Assembly: GCF_041435195.1 (NCBI RefSeq)
Contig: NZ_CP108106.1
Span: 372,001-436,000 of the forward strand
Origin: Streptomyces sp. NBC_00224
GTDB taxonomy: Bacteria > Actinomycetota > Actinomycetes > Streptomycetales > Streptomycetaceae
DNA: 64,000 nt
Direction of reading: 5' to 3'
Part shown: piece by piece, positions 55,574 through 63,896 of the stretch
How the letters are laid out: the number at the start of each line of letters is the position of its first letter
Numbering within the stretch: position 1 is the stretch's first letter
Program-made: the position numbers and the translations under genes
The notes under the pieces: model-generated
Databases searched by the model: none
The model's input: only the letters and a program-made list of their open reading frames with translations
Told to the model about the DNA's origin: nothing

Positions 55574-55806
55574 GAGAGCTTTCCTGGAACCGAGGCCGAC
55601 GGTAGTTGAGTGAGAGCTCAAACGTCCCGCAGAGGCGGTCGTCGGCGGCAAATGTGCAACCAACTCCTATACTACGTCGGTTTATCATAAATAGATAATT
55701 CAGTGCAGATTTGGCTGGTTTTTGTGGCGAGATTACCTCAGGGCCAGGGAAACCTCGCCACAGAGCCCTCAAGAGAGCGGGTTGGCCCACCAGTTGGGCC
55801 GGGAGG

Positions 55807-56655
55807 TCAGCCGGTGCAGTTGGGCACTGCCGGGGTGCTGCCGACGCAGTTGTTGGGGGTGTTGGCGCTGATCGGTGCGTTGGTGGTGGTCATCGTGCCG
55901 CCGACGCGGTAGACGCCGCCCGCGTTCAGCAGGGCGCTGTTCGTCGTCACGGCGGTCTGGGTGAGGGTGGTGGCAGTGGAGTTGACCGCGGCGATGCCGC
56001 CGCCTTGCGAGCCGGTGTTGCCGGTGACGGGCAGCGGGGAGCCCGATACGCCAGTGACCGTCAGCGTACCCCTGAGGCCGTTGTAGATGCCGCCGCCATC
56101 GAGCAGTGCGGCGTTGCTCTGGACCGGGCTCCGGGTAAACGTCGCGGCGGGTGCGGTGCCGGAGGGGGTGTCCGCGTTGGCCAGACCGCCGCCGTTGAGT
56201 GTGGCGGTATTGCCGCTGAGGCTGCTACGGGTAAGGGTCACCGCGCCGTGGTTCAGGATGCCACCCCCGTTACCGACGGCACTGCCGTTGGTGAACGCCA
56301 CGCTCGTAGTCAGGGTGAGGGAGCCCGTGGCGCTGACCTCAGCGATACGGAAGGGCAGCAAGGAGGTGCGTGTGACGGTCGCGGGCCCGATCATTTCGAC
56401 GGGAGTGGTGATGACCGGCAGCGCGTTGGTGAGACCGCCGTGAGCGGCGGTCATCGCGTAGGTGCATCCCGAGGCCAGCACGAGGGTGTCGCTGGTCGCG
56501 GTGGAATTGGCGAGGTTGATGGCCGCGACCAGAGCACCCTCACTGCATGCCACAGGAATGGTGATGGCCTGCGCTGCGGGGCTGTTGACGACCACGCCGA
56601 CGGTTAAAAGGGTGCCCGTGGTCAGGGCCTGGATGATGGTGCGAGTGCGTCGCAT
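55807..56655 (-). CDS. Secreted right-handed beta-helix protein 2
   Basis: 282 residues from ATG 56655. The signal peptide (IIQALTTGTLLTVGVVVNSP AAQA) is followed by the same plan as its downstream neighbour: CSEGALVAAINLAN, CTYAMTAAHGGLTNALPVIT, then GGGILNHGAVTLTRSSLSGN, GGGIYNGLRGTLTVTG repeats and C-terminal TPNNCVGSTPAVPNCTG. The four Cys are conserved in both paralogues. A 230-bp gap separates them and each has its own ribosome site, so they may form one operon or be separately transcribed. Result of tandem duplication. Confidence 0.8.
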   Translation of the reverse strand: MRRTRTIIQALTTGTLLTVGVVVNSPAAQAITIPVACSEGALVAAINLANSTATSDTLVLASGCTYAMTAAHGGLTNALPVITTPVEMIGPATVTRTSLLPFRIAEVSATGSLTLTTSVAFTNGSAVGNGGGILNHGAVTLTRSSLSGNTATLNGGGLANADTPSGTAPAATFTRSPVQSNAALLDGGGIYNGLRGTLTVTGVSGSPLPVTGNTGSQGGGIAAVNSTATTLTQTAVTTNSALLNAGGVYRVGGTMTTTNAPISANTPNNCVGSTPAVPNCTG

Positions 56656-56744
56656 GACGCCGCCTTTCCCTGAGCCGCGCGAACATCCGCACGGCGCGGC
56701 GCGCCGGGGCTACGGATCGCACGGTGAGACCTTCGCCCTGCCAA

Positions 56745-57019
56745 TGACTATTCGCGTACCTCGCGCTCCCGCTTGTCCCGTTGGGCCTGGCGGCACCAAC
56801 GGCCCTGGCGCTCCCGGCTGCAACGCCGACCCGTCCAGTCCTGTCGATCCCGGTACGCGCAGTACTCCGGGTTGCTTTCCAGGCCCCCGAGCCCCTGGTA
56901 CGACCATCACGGCCGTAACGGACGAGAACGTAGACGACCAAGGCCGTGGCCACCCACCACACGGGATTCAGGAACGCGAGGCCGAACAGCACGACTGCAA
57001 GGGCGAGAAGCAAGAGCAT
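56745..57019 (-). pseudogene. Small hydrophobic protein with a basic tail, frame uncertain
   Basis: ATG 57019 starts MLLLLALAVVLFGLAFLNPV, then WWVATALVVYVLVRYGRDGR: two membrane helices. A likely continuation in another frame (CAYRDRQDWTGRRCSRERQG, QAQRDKREREVRE) is highly charged. Similar small Streptomyces proteins join a membrane helix to a basic tail. The junction near 56890-56900 suggests a frameshift. Confidence 0.4.
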
Positions 57020-57082
57020 GGTGGACCTCCGCGAGTCTGGCAGGGTGACCTGGGCCGCCCGCCCGGTTTGAGGCCGGGTGCT

Positions 57083-57190
57083 TCAGGATCGCTGCAGGGA
57101 ACGGCGCCACCAGGAGCAGCCCGTCGCGGTGGTGACGAGTGCGGCGAAGCAGAGGTAGCGGAGAAGGCGGGAAGCCTGTGGGCATCGCAT
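57083..57190 (-). CDS. Possible 35-residue lipopeptide
   Basis: ATG 57190: RCPQASRLLRYLCFAALVTT, ATGCSWWRRSLQRS. It has a lipobox-like ATGC behind a short hydrophobic core. AGGAGG is only one base from this ATG and sits better for an ATG at 57185 in another frame, so the call is weak. Confidence 0.2.
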   Translation of the reverse strand: MRCPQASRLLRYLCFAALVTTATGCSWWRRSLQRS

Positions 57191-57303
57191 GCCTCCTGGG
57201 AGCGGAAGGAGCTCGCGCTGCCGGGGGCTGGGGCTTCATTGACCAACGTAGTCCTGTCTGCCCCCCGCTCATAGGGCCAGGGCTCAAGTCCGGGTCCCGG
57301 CGT

Positions 57304-57480
57304 TCAGGCGATGGCGACGATGTTCGAAGTAGCCTCCGCAGGCACATCAAGCTGCCCATTGGCGTTGTCGCCGCAGGCGAAGACCTTGCCGCTCGTGATG
57401 AGCGCCAGGCTGTGGGTCTGGCCGGCGGCGACGGCAGTGACGCCCCGGACCTGATCGGCCGCGATTTCCACGCGGACGCT
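57304..57480 (-). pseudogene. RCC1-repeat protein, C-terminal fragment
   Basis: The frame reads QVRGVTAVAAGQTHSLALIT, then SGKVFACGDNANGQLDVP. This is one RCC1 blade (AAGxxHSLAL...GxVxxWGxNxxGQLxVP). The frame upstream is replaced by the IS3 fragment, so the rest of the propeller is lost. Confidence 0.65.
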
Positions 57481-57483
57481 CCC

Positions 57484-57975
57484 GGCACCAAGTTGGTGGG
57501 TGCACCTACCTCCCGGACGACCGAGGGCTGGCTCTACCTCGCCTGCTGGCTGGATCTGGCCATTCGCGAAGTCGTCGGCCACGCGATGGCCGACCACCAC
57601 CGCGCCAACCTGGTCGTCGACGCGCTGAAGATGGCCCACGGCCGGGCCGCCCGGCAGCCCGGATGCATTGCGCACTCGGACCGGGGCAGCGGATACACAT
57701 CCGCCGACTTCCACCGCGCGTCCGGCGAGTTGGGGATCCGGCGGAGCTGTGGGCGCACCGGATCATGCTTCGACAATGCCGCCGCGGAGAATTTCTGGGC
57801 TCGGCTCAAAGAAAAGATCGGCACTCACCTCTGGCCGGCCGAGCCACCGCCCGAGCCGAGGTCTTCACCTTCATCGAGACCTTCTACAACCGCGCCGCCT
57901 GCGCAAACACTAGGTCTTCGGCTACCTCACACCAGCCGAGACCAGCAGCGGCACCAGCATGCCCTCGCGTCGTAA
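57484..57975 (+). pseudogene. IS3-family OrfB transposase fragment
   Basis: The rve catalytic core lacks its N-terminus: EGWLYLACWLDLAIREVVGH (first Asp), GCIAHSDRGSGYTSADFHRA (second Asp), GSCFDNAAAENFWARLKEKI (Glu). The C-terminal helix (ARAEVFTFIETFYNR) reads in another frame from about 57836. Truncated and frameshifted; inserted into an RCC1 gene. Confidence 0.8.
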
Positions 57976-58005
57976 CGATCAAGTTTCCGAGACCACGGGG
58001 AAACC

Positions 58006-59274
58006 TCACCTGTACACGTGCCCCGCACACCGTTTGACGTGCTCCCCGCCCTGAAGGACGGGGATTCCAGCCTGGGCCGTCAGGCCCTTCTGGTGGCTTC
58101 CTGCTTCACGGCGCTGTGCGGGCACGGATGCCCGTCTTACCGGCGCTCCACAGGCGTTTAGCCGGTCCGCTTGTCCAGCGGCCCGAATGTTTTTGGCGGC
58201 GTTGATGTCGCGGTCGTGGACGGTCCCGCACTCCTGACAGGTCCACTCACGGACACTCAGGGGCTTGGGGCCGTCCTTGATCCCGCAAGCGGAGCAGACC
58301 TGAGAGGTCGGCTCGAACCGTCCGATCTTTGCGAAGTGCCGGCCGTGTTTGGCGGCCTTGTACTCCAGCATGTTGACGAACGCCGACCATCCGGCGTCGT
58401 GCACGGACTTGGCGAGCCTAGTACGTGCGAGACCGGACACCGCGAGGTCTTCCACGTACACCGCTTGGTTGTCGCGGATGATCTTCGTGGACTCCTTGTG
58501 GTGCCAGTCCCGCCGCCGGTCCGCCACGCGGGCGTGCTGGCGTGCGACCTTGATACGGGCCTTGGCCCGGTTCTTCGATCCCTTGGCCTTGCGGCTGAGG
58601 TCCTTCTGCAACCGCTTGAGTTTCTTCTCGGCGCGGCGTAGGAAGCGCGGGGCGGAGATCTTCGTACCGTCTGAGAGGACGGCGAATGCGGACAGGCCGA
58701 GATCGATGCCGGTCTCGGTGTCCAGTTCGGGCAGGAACTGCGGGTCGGTGTCCACGACGAACGAAGCCCAGTACCGGCTGGCCGCGTCCATCGTGACCGT
58801 GACCGAGGTCGGCACGGCTGGAAGCGGACGAGACCAGCGCACCCGCAGGTCCCCGACCTTCGCCACGTACAGCTTGCCGTTGTCGCGCAGGGAGAATCCG
58901 TTGGCGGTGAGTCGGATCGACTGCCGCCGGTCCCTCTTGGACTTGAACCTGGGCGGCGCGACCTTCGGCCCCTTGCGCTTGCCGGTGACCGAGGAGAAGA
59001 AGTTCCGGTAGGCGGTGTGCAGATCGCGAAGCGACTGAACCAGTACCACCGAGGACACCTCACCCAGCCACAGCCGTTCCTCTGTGCGCTTCGCGGCGGT
59101 GACGACCTGCTTTTGCAAGTCGGTGTCCTTGATGTACGGCAGCCCCGCAGCGTGTGCTTCCCGACGGGCCCTGAGGCCGTCGTTGAAGACCACGCGGGCG
59201 CACCCGAACGCCCTGGCCAGCGCGTGGCGCTGGGCGGGCTCAGGATACACGCGGAAGCTGTACCGAAGCTGCAC
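58006..59274 (-). CDS. tnpB: TnpB RNA-guided endonuclease (IS605-type)
   Basis: GTG start at 59274; 422 residues. The N-terminal OrfB_HTH (RYSFRVYPEPAQRHALARAF GCARVVFND) is followed by the RuvC nuclease with Asp191 in GIDLGLSAF, Glu275 in VYVEDLAV and Asp354 in HDRDINAAKNI. The zinc ribbon is Cys327/Cys330 and Cys346/Cys349 (CSAC...CQEC). All catalytic residues are intact. TnpB cuts DNA next to a short target-adjacent motif, guided by an RNA made from the element's right end. The last 20 or so codons lie past the terminal hairpin and may be flanking DNA. Confidence 0.92.
   Translation of the reverse strand: MQLRYSFRVYPEPAQRHALARAFGCARVVFNDGLRARREAHAAGLPYIKDTDLQKQVVTAAKRTEERLWLGEVSSVVLVQSLRDLHTAYRNFFSSVTGKRKGPKVAPPRFKSKRDRRQSIRLTANGFSLRDNGKLYVAKVGDLRVRWSRPLPAVPTSVTVTMDAASRYWASFVVDTDPQFLPELDTETGIDLGLSAFAVLSDGTKISAPRFLRRAEKKLKRLQKDLSRKAKGSKNRAKARIKVARQHARVADRRRDWHHKESTKIIRDNQAVYVEDLAVSGLARTRLAKSVHDAGWSAFVNMLEYKAAKHGRHFAKIGRFEPTSQVCSACGIKDGPKPLSVREWTCQECGTVHDRDINAAKNIRAAGQADRLNACGAPVRRASVPAQRREAGSHQKGLTAQAGIPVLQGGEHVKRCAGHVYR
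58015..58170 (-). ncRNA. Candidate omega RNA (reRNA) at the tnpB 3' end
   Basis: TnpB guide RNAs derive from the tnpB 3' end plus the right end, with the guide reading into flanking DNA. Here this region includes the hairpin at 58044-58063 and the adjacent C/G-rich sequence. Position inferred from family knowledge; the exact ends are unknown. Confidence 0.35.
58044..58063. repeat. IS605 subterminal hairpin, tnpB side
   Basis: CCCCGCCCTGAAGGACGGGG, an imperfect palindrome with one mismatched pair, identical to 59743-59762. Confidence 0.85.
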
Positions 59275-59298
59275 GGCCGCGATCCTATCATTTGGTCT

Positions 59299-59715
59299 AT
59301 GGCTACCGATGGCGAATACAGGCGTGGCAGGCACGTGGTGTCTGGGATGCACGTTCATTTGGTCTTCGTGACCAAGTACCGGCGTGGTGTGTTCAACGAC
59401 GAGATGCTGAACGTGTGCGAGGCGACCATGCGGAAGGTGTGCGAGGACTTCGAGGCTGAGCTAGTCGAGTTCAACGGCGAGGATGACCACGTGCATCTGC
59501 TGGTGCACTACCCGCCGAAGGTAGCCGTGTCCGGCCTCGTGAACAGCCTCAAGGGCGTGTCCGCCCGAATCCTGCGCCGGGACTTCACCGGCCGAGTGAA
59601 CCGGGCGATCATGCACGGCCACTTCTGGTCGCCCAGCTACTTCGCCGCGTCCTGCGGCGGCGCCCCGCTCACGGTGGTGCGGCAGTACATCGAACAGCAG
59701 CGTCGGCCGCTATAG
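59299..59715 (+). CDS. tnpA: TnpA single-strand transposase (Y1 HuH type)
   Basis: 138 residues from ATG 59299. The HuH motif is in EDDHVHLLVHYPP (His64, His66) and the catalytic Tyr130 in VVRQYIEQQ, with the supporting HVHLVFVTKYRRGVF start. This is the IS200-type transposase that nicks and joins single-stranded element ends. It is divergent from tnpB, with 24 bp between the two starts. Complete and apparently functional. Confidence 0.92.
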   Translation: MATDGEYRRGRHVVSGMHVHLVFVTKYRRGVFNDEMLNVCEATMRKVCEDFEAELVEFNGEDDHVHLLVHYPPKVAVSGLVNSLKGVSARILRRDFTGRVNRAIMHGHFWSPSYFAASCGGAPLTVVRQYIEQQRRPL

Positions 59716-59742
59716 CTTCGCTCTGCGGACCGTTCCGGCTTA

Positions 59743-59762
59743 CCCCGCCCTGAAGGACGGGG
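59743..59762. repeat. IS605 subterminal hairpin, tnpA side
   Basis: Identical to the 58044-58063 hairpin. Confidence 0.85.
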
Positions 59763-59917
59763 CTTGCACCGCGCCCAAACGGCCACGTCGGCCTCGCCCG
59801 AAGCCGCGCAAGATGAGCTGTCGTTGCAGGCGCGGAGGCAGCAAATCGCGTACCTGTCCAGACAGCGGGTTCGCCAGCGGAGGCTGCGTCAGACCGGTCG
59901 GTGTGGGCCGCCGCCGG

Positions 59918-60946
59918 TCAGGCGCCGGTGGCGGCCGGGACGGGGTCCGGACCGGGTCCGGAGCAGATGATCTGTGCGAGCAGGTTGAGGCCGGGACGGT
60001 CCACGGGGCGGGTGTTGGCGTTGAGGATGACGACTGCGGCTCGGTGTTCGGGGGCTATGGCCAGCAGGCTGCGGTAGCCGCCGGTGCCGCCGGTCTGGAA
60101 CAGGATCCGGTGCTGGCTGCGGGGCAGGTTGGCCGAGATCCAGCCGGGATGGATGGCGGCTCTGGCGTTGATGCGGTGGGCGGTGGTGTGAGTGAGAGCG
60201 ATGGCTTCGGCAAGTTCTTCGGGTGCGGGGCCGATCTGGGCCCGGGCCAGCGTGAACAGGTCGGGCATGGTGGAGTGCAGGCCGCCGGCGCCGGCGAGGG
60301 CGGCCAGGTGCCAGGGTGGGCGGGGGCGGCCGGTGCGGGAGTGACCGACGGCCAGTCGTGCGGTGCGTCCGGGGTCGAGGGCCACGCGGGTGTCGGTCAC
60401 GCCGAGGGGCCGACAGATCTCGGCCTGGATGAGCTTGTCGTAGTCGGTGCCGGTGTGGCGTGCCAGGGCGAACCCGAGCAGGCCGGCGCCGAGGTTGGAG
60501 TAGCGGAAGCGGGTACCGGGCACCGACCGCAGTCGGGTGCGCCGCAATCCGTCCAGCAGGAGTTCGCTCGTGCAGCCGGCGTAGGGGTCCGATCGGAACA
60601 GGCCTCGCGCCAGGAGACCTTTGGGCAGCCGGGGCAGGCCGGAGGTGTGGCAGGCCAGGTGAGCCAGCTTGATGACCTCACCGCCACGTTCAGGAGCCGT
60701 GATGTCGCGGGGCAGCAGGTCGCGAAGTGGTTGGTCCAGTCCCACGGCGCCACGCACGGTGAGCTGGGCCAGGGCCAGCGCGGTGAACGTCTTGGTGACG
60801 GAACCGATCTCGAACAGCGTGCCAGGGTCTGCGCCGTGCAGCGCGGACTGCCCGCCCCTGACGGCACCCACCGCGACGACGCCACGCTGTCGGGCACCGA
60901 GCCGCTCCGCCGTTCGTCGTACCAGACCATCGAGGAGCGAGGGCAT
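59918..60946 (-). CDS. Serine hydrolase of the class C beta-lactamase/penicillin-binding family
   Basis: 342 residues from ATG 60946. The motifs are GSVTKTFTALALA (Ser-x-x-Lys, early), FRYSNLGAGLLG (Tyr-Ser-Asn) and ILFQTGGTGGYRSLLA in place of Lys-Thr-Gly. No signal peptide, so probably cytosolic, perhaps an esterase or peptidase rather than a beta-lactamase. The HTH gene at 60952 ends five bases before its start, so the two are co-transcribed. Confidence 0.85.
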   Translation of the reverse strand: MPSLLDGLVRRTAERLGARQRGVVAVGAVRGGQSALHGADPGTLFEIGSVTKTFTALALAQLTVRGAVGLDQPLRDLLPRDITAPERGGEVIKLAHLACHTSGLPRLPKGLLARGLFRSDPYAGCTSELLLDGLRRTRLRSVPGTRFRYSNLGAGLLGFALARHTGTDYDKLIQAEICRPLGVTDTRVALDPGRTARLAVGHSRTGRPRPPWHLAALAGAGGLHSTMPDLFTLARAQIGPAPEELAEAIALTHTTAHRINARAAIHPGWISANLPRSQHRILFQTGGTGGYRSLLAIAPEHRAAVVILNANTRPVDRPGLNLLAQIICSGPGPDPVPAATGA

Positions 60947-60951
60947 GATCG

Positions 60952-61182
60952 TCAGGCCTCCGTCCGGCCGAACAGACGTCGGCCGCCGTACTTCTTGTGT
61001 ACGGCCTGCTTTGAGACCCCCAGCGCCTCGGCGATCTGCGTCCACGTTGTCCCTGCCACCCGCGCCCGGTGCACGAGAACCTCTTCCTGTCCTTCCAGGC
61101 GGTGGCGCAGCGCGGCTGCCTCGCGCAGCGCCTCGATGGGATCGGCGTTCTCGGTGATCGACGAAATATCAACTTCGGCCAT
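60952..61182 (-). CDS. Small HTH regulator upstream of the serine hydrolase
   Basis: 76 residues from ATG 61182. An acidic N-terminus (AEVDISSITENADPIEALRE) and helices (AAALRHRLEGQEEVLVHRAR) lead to the HTH: VAGTTWTQIAEALGVSKQAV HKKYGGRRLFGR. This is a sigma-70-region-4/AsnC-like reader of the kind paired with hydrolase or Clp-N genes in Streptomyces. Two palindromes stand directly upstream, so autoregulation is likely. Confidence 0.75.
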   Translation of the reverse strand: MAEVDISSITENADPIEALREAAALRHRLEGQEEVLVHRARVAGTTWTQIAEALGVSKQAVHKKYGGRRLFGRTEA

Positions 61183-61184
61183 GC

Positions 61185-61200
61185 GTCAACTTTAGTTGAC
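61185..61200. promoter_or_regulatory. Palindromic operator 1
   Basis: GTCAACTTTAGTTGAC: seven-base arms with a two-base centre, two bases upstream of the HTH start codon. The GGAGG at about 61201-61207 lies on its far side. Confidence 0.7.
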
Positions 61201-61213
61201 CTCCTCCCCGATC

Positions 61214-61229
61214 GTCAACCTAAGTTGAC
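61214..61229. promoter_or_regulatory. Palindromic operator 2
   Basis: GTCAACCTAAGTTGAC: six-base arms matching operator 1, 29 bp centre to centre (nearly three DNA turns). Confidence 0.7.
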
Positions 61230-61660
61230 GGCATCGCCCGAGTGGTGAAGGTCGTGTCCCGCGTCGTGGCGTAGGGGATCAAGCGTTACGCATTCCGGTA
61301 CAAGGCCCCTGCCGACCTCCGCAGAGGCGACCTTCCACGAAGCGCCCTGCTGAGGCGAGTTGAGCGCCGTTCCGGCGGAGCCGCCGCGCCCGACCTGCGG
61401 ATTCCGGCGCCTTGATCGGCTACACCACCAGGCGGGACGTCATCGTGATGAATGTGTTGGCGGTTATGAACGACCAGCGTGGCGCCCAGGAGGGCAGCAA
61501 GCCCGGGGCGTTGGTACAACATCCGGACGGTGCTGAACCAGGCCGATAGCGGTCTCTCGGGGGCCAGGCTGACCAGTCTCGACGGTGAAGTCTCCGGCTC
61601 CGCGTCACAGTGAGCCCTGGGCGGCGTTTGCAGTTCGGAATGCACATGCCTCGGAGAGCG
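61230..61660. other. Interval without a supported gene
   Basis: It holds the promoter of the HTH/hydrolase unit at its left end. No other gene is recognised. Confidence 0.3.
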
Positions 61661-61700
61661 GCTGAGCGGCGACGCTCGGGAAGGAACGTCGCCGCTCAGC
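61661..61700 (-). terminator. Hairpin downstream of the 61732 gene
   Basis: Perfect 14-bp arms (61661-61674 and 61687-61700) with a 12-base loop, 32 bp past the stop of the minus-strand gene. Confidence 0.6.
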
Positions 61701-61731
61701 AGTATTTGTACGCCTGATAGATCTGCCCTCA

Positions 61732-62209
61732 TCAGGAGAGCGTGGCGACCGCCGGGGCGTTGTCCGGTGCCGGAGAGCCAGGAGTTCCCGGAACGTCCGC
61801 AATCGCTGGTGCATCAGCCAGCGTTGCATCGGTTGTCAGCAGCGTGGCCGTGGCTGGTTGGCGGACCTGCTCGACCACTTCGGCGACGTCGACGTGGAGC
61901 TCGCCACCCTCGCTGACTTTCCCGAGCATGAGCATCACTTCGGCGTGCTGGTGATTTTCGCGCAGCATCGCCTCGGTGTGCCGGTTGCGCTGCTGCCGCG
62001 TCTCGTGAAAGTGGTGCAGCAGTACCGACCGAAGTGGCCGCAGCGCCACCAACAACGCGACCGCCGCTGACGGCGAATGCGGCCACCCACGGGACATCGG
62101 TGGTGAGCGGGACAATCAGAGGGGCAGCACCCACTGCCGCTACTCCGGCCTGGCGCCGTGTGATATCGATGGTCGGAAAATGACCCATCAGTAACTCCTC
62201 GACCTCCAT
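61732..62209 (-). pseudogene. Membrane-type hypothetical protein, frameshifted
   Basis: ATG 62209 begins EVEELLMGHFPTIDITRRQA, GVAAVGAAPLIVPLTTDVPW VAAFAVSGG (two membrane segments). The continuation in another frame reads LVALRPLRSVLLHHFHETRQ, RHTEAMLRENHQHAEVMLML and GKVSEGGELHVDVAEVVEQV. They meet near 62055. The layout (two hydrophobic segments then a charged helical tail) is uncommon; no family is recognised. It starts at the divergent region facing the next gene. Confidence 0.4.
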
Positions 62210-62402
62210 GCGGCGCCCCGCGTTCGCGGCGTATGAGTCGAGATTGAGAGAGAAGGTCTGGACGGAAGAAGGCTCGCTTGCCACGGCCGCTACCATCCGT
62301 CGAAGCCGCCCATCTACACAGGCCACCCGATGCGATGAATATTGTGGATTGCCATTGACTCTGTCGGTCCAACGTGAACCCCTGCCCTTAACGGGGCTAC
62401 GA

Positions 62403-63460
62403 CTCAAGGGAGTTATCTTCACGCACGCATCGGATGCCACACCGGCTGAGTGGGAGATATGGCGACGCCAGGTCTCTGGCGACGACGACGAGGACCTGTC
62501 TGACGTCTTCAAACAAGTACGTCGCGACAAGACGATCGCCACCCAGGTGAAGTGGGCGCAAGACTGGCGGACACGGACGTTCTGCGATCTTGGATTGCGC
62601 CTGATCTACGGTCGCCATATCCGCGGAGTGCCCGCCGAGAAGGCGGACGAATCACAGCTCTTCGCCAACGTCAAGGCAAGCGACCTCAACTACCACGCTT
62701 CTCGTGGATTCTTCTGCAGCTCGGAGGCTGAAGCGCTCAGCGTCGATCGCTTCAACAGCACCTTGAGTCAGCAGGCCGCATTTTGTAAAGACTTGATCTC
62801 CTATCTCTTCCGGCCAGCTCCGTATCTGCGCCGGATCGCGCAGATGCGTCCGCAGTTGATCGCCAAGGCGGAGGAGCTGACGCTGGAGGAGTGGATCCGA
62901 TACGTCTCGAAGACCGAGCTTGATTCAGTAATGGTCAACCCACTGGTGTCTCTGCACACTTTGGTCGAGACCGTGCGCCCTAACGGACCGGACGTTCGGG
63001 AGTACATGCACACCCTTCGTCGACTCAGGCTGCAGAGATGGGCCGACTTGTACGAGCGTGTGTTAACCGCCTACGGGGCACCCGCAAGCCCAGCCGTCAG
63101 GACGCGGTACTGGAGCAGGTCTTCGGCGCGCCGCTGGACGAACTGTACGAGCGGGCAGTGCACCCTGGCAGCTCGCCTGCGCTGGTCCGTGCCCTGGAGC
63201 TGCGTGCCTTCCTGGCGCTGGCCGAGGAGCAGGTGCTGCACGTGCGTGAGCGCATCCACGCGGCGATGGCTCCCGGCGCCGGTCTCGACAGCCTCGACGC
63301 GGACGTGCTGCGGTTCGAGACGCAGTGGCTGGAGGCTGCTCTCGCCGGCCGGTCCGGGTATCTGACGGCGCTGTCCGGGCTGCTGGCGACAATGCCCCCG
63401 CCCGCCGCCCGTCCGGCCGTCCGGCCGTGGTCACAGTTCCCGCCCGCCCTGCCTTGGTGA
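62403..63460 (+). pseudogene. Helical protein of unknown function, frameshifted
   Basis: A first frame (to about 63070) reads SDVFKQVRRDKTIATQVKWA, LNYHASRGFFCSSEAEALSV, EEWIRYVSKTELDSVMVNPL, RLRLQRWADLYERV. A second frame (from about 63061) reads NRLRGTRKPSRQDAVLEQVF, GAPLDELYERAVHPG, LRAFLALAEEQVLHVRERIH. Both are helical and Arg/Leu-rich. The length and architecture resemble a large regulator, but no HTH is recognised. The start is not clear (AAGGGAG at about 62406 has no good ATG or GTG after it). Confidence 0.35.
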
Positions 63461-63520
63461 GCAGCATGCCCTCGCCTGCGCCATCCGGTGCGGGGGTGCC
63501 GACGGCTCGGGGGCGCTGAG

Positions 63521-63891
63521 TTGCCCGACCCGTACGCCGCTTCCCGCCAGGCGGGCGAGCGGATCGAAGCCCTCTACGCCCGCTCACCTGCCGGGAGGCG
63601 CTGGGGCACGAGGGCTCGATCGGCCTGATCGCGGCGGACGCGCGGATCCCGGTGCTGGCCGAGGCGCTGACGGCGGCGGGCCTGGCGTTGCCTGACGGTG
63701 GTCCACGCGGCCCCGCTGCCGCTCCAGGGGGCGGTCCCCGGTGGCGGTCGCCCCGCCGGCCCGGCCGGGCGCGCTCGCGGCGGCCACCGCACGCGCGGGC
63801 GGCCGCCCTTGTGCGGCTGTGCCGTGCGTCACCGGGACGCCTCTCTCACCCCTGTCGCGCACGTACGAAGATCGCACGTGTGATGGAATGA
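63521..63891 (+). pseudogene. Small hypothetical protein, frameshifted
   Basis: TTG 63521: LPDPYAASRQAGERIEALYA. After a frame change near 63595 the sequence reads CREALGHEGSIGLIAADARI, PVLAEALTAAGLALPDG. The two look like one helical protein. It is just downstream of the previous frame and may be translationally coupled to it. Confidence 0.35.
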
Positions 63892-63896
63892 GGTGA

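Larger units (their letters stand above)
58030..59765 (+). mobile_element. IS200/IS605-family element with divergent tnpA and tnpB
   Basis: Divergent tnpA (plus) and tnpB (minus) genes with matching subterminal hairpins at 58044-58063 and 59743-59762, each reading CCCCGCCCTGAAGGACGGGG. These elements lack terminal inverted repeats and transpose as single strands. Exact ends are estimated. Confidence 0.8.

Noticed and set aside
59813-61195. 460-codon plus-strand frame opposite the serine hydrolase
   Set aside because: Antisense; the minus strand carries SxxK and YSN motifs and a coherent operon.
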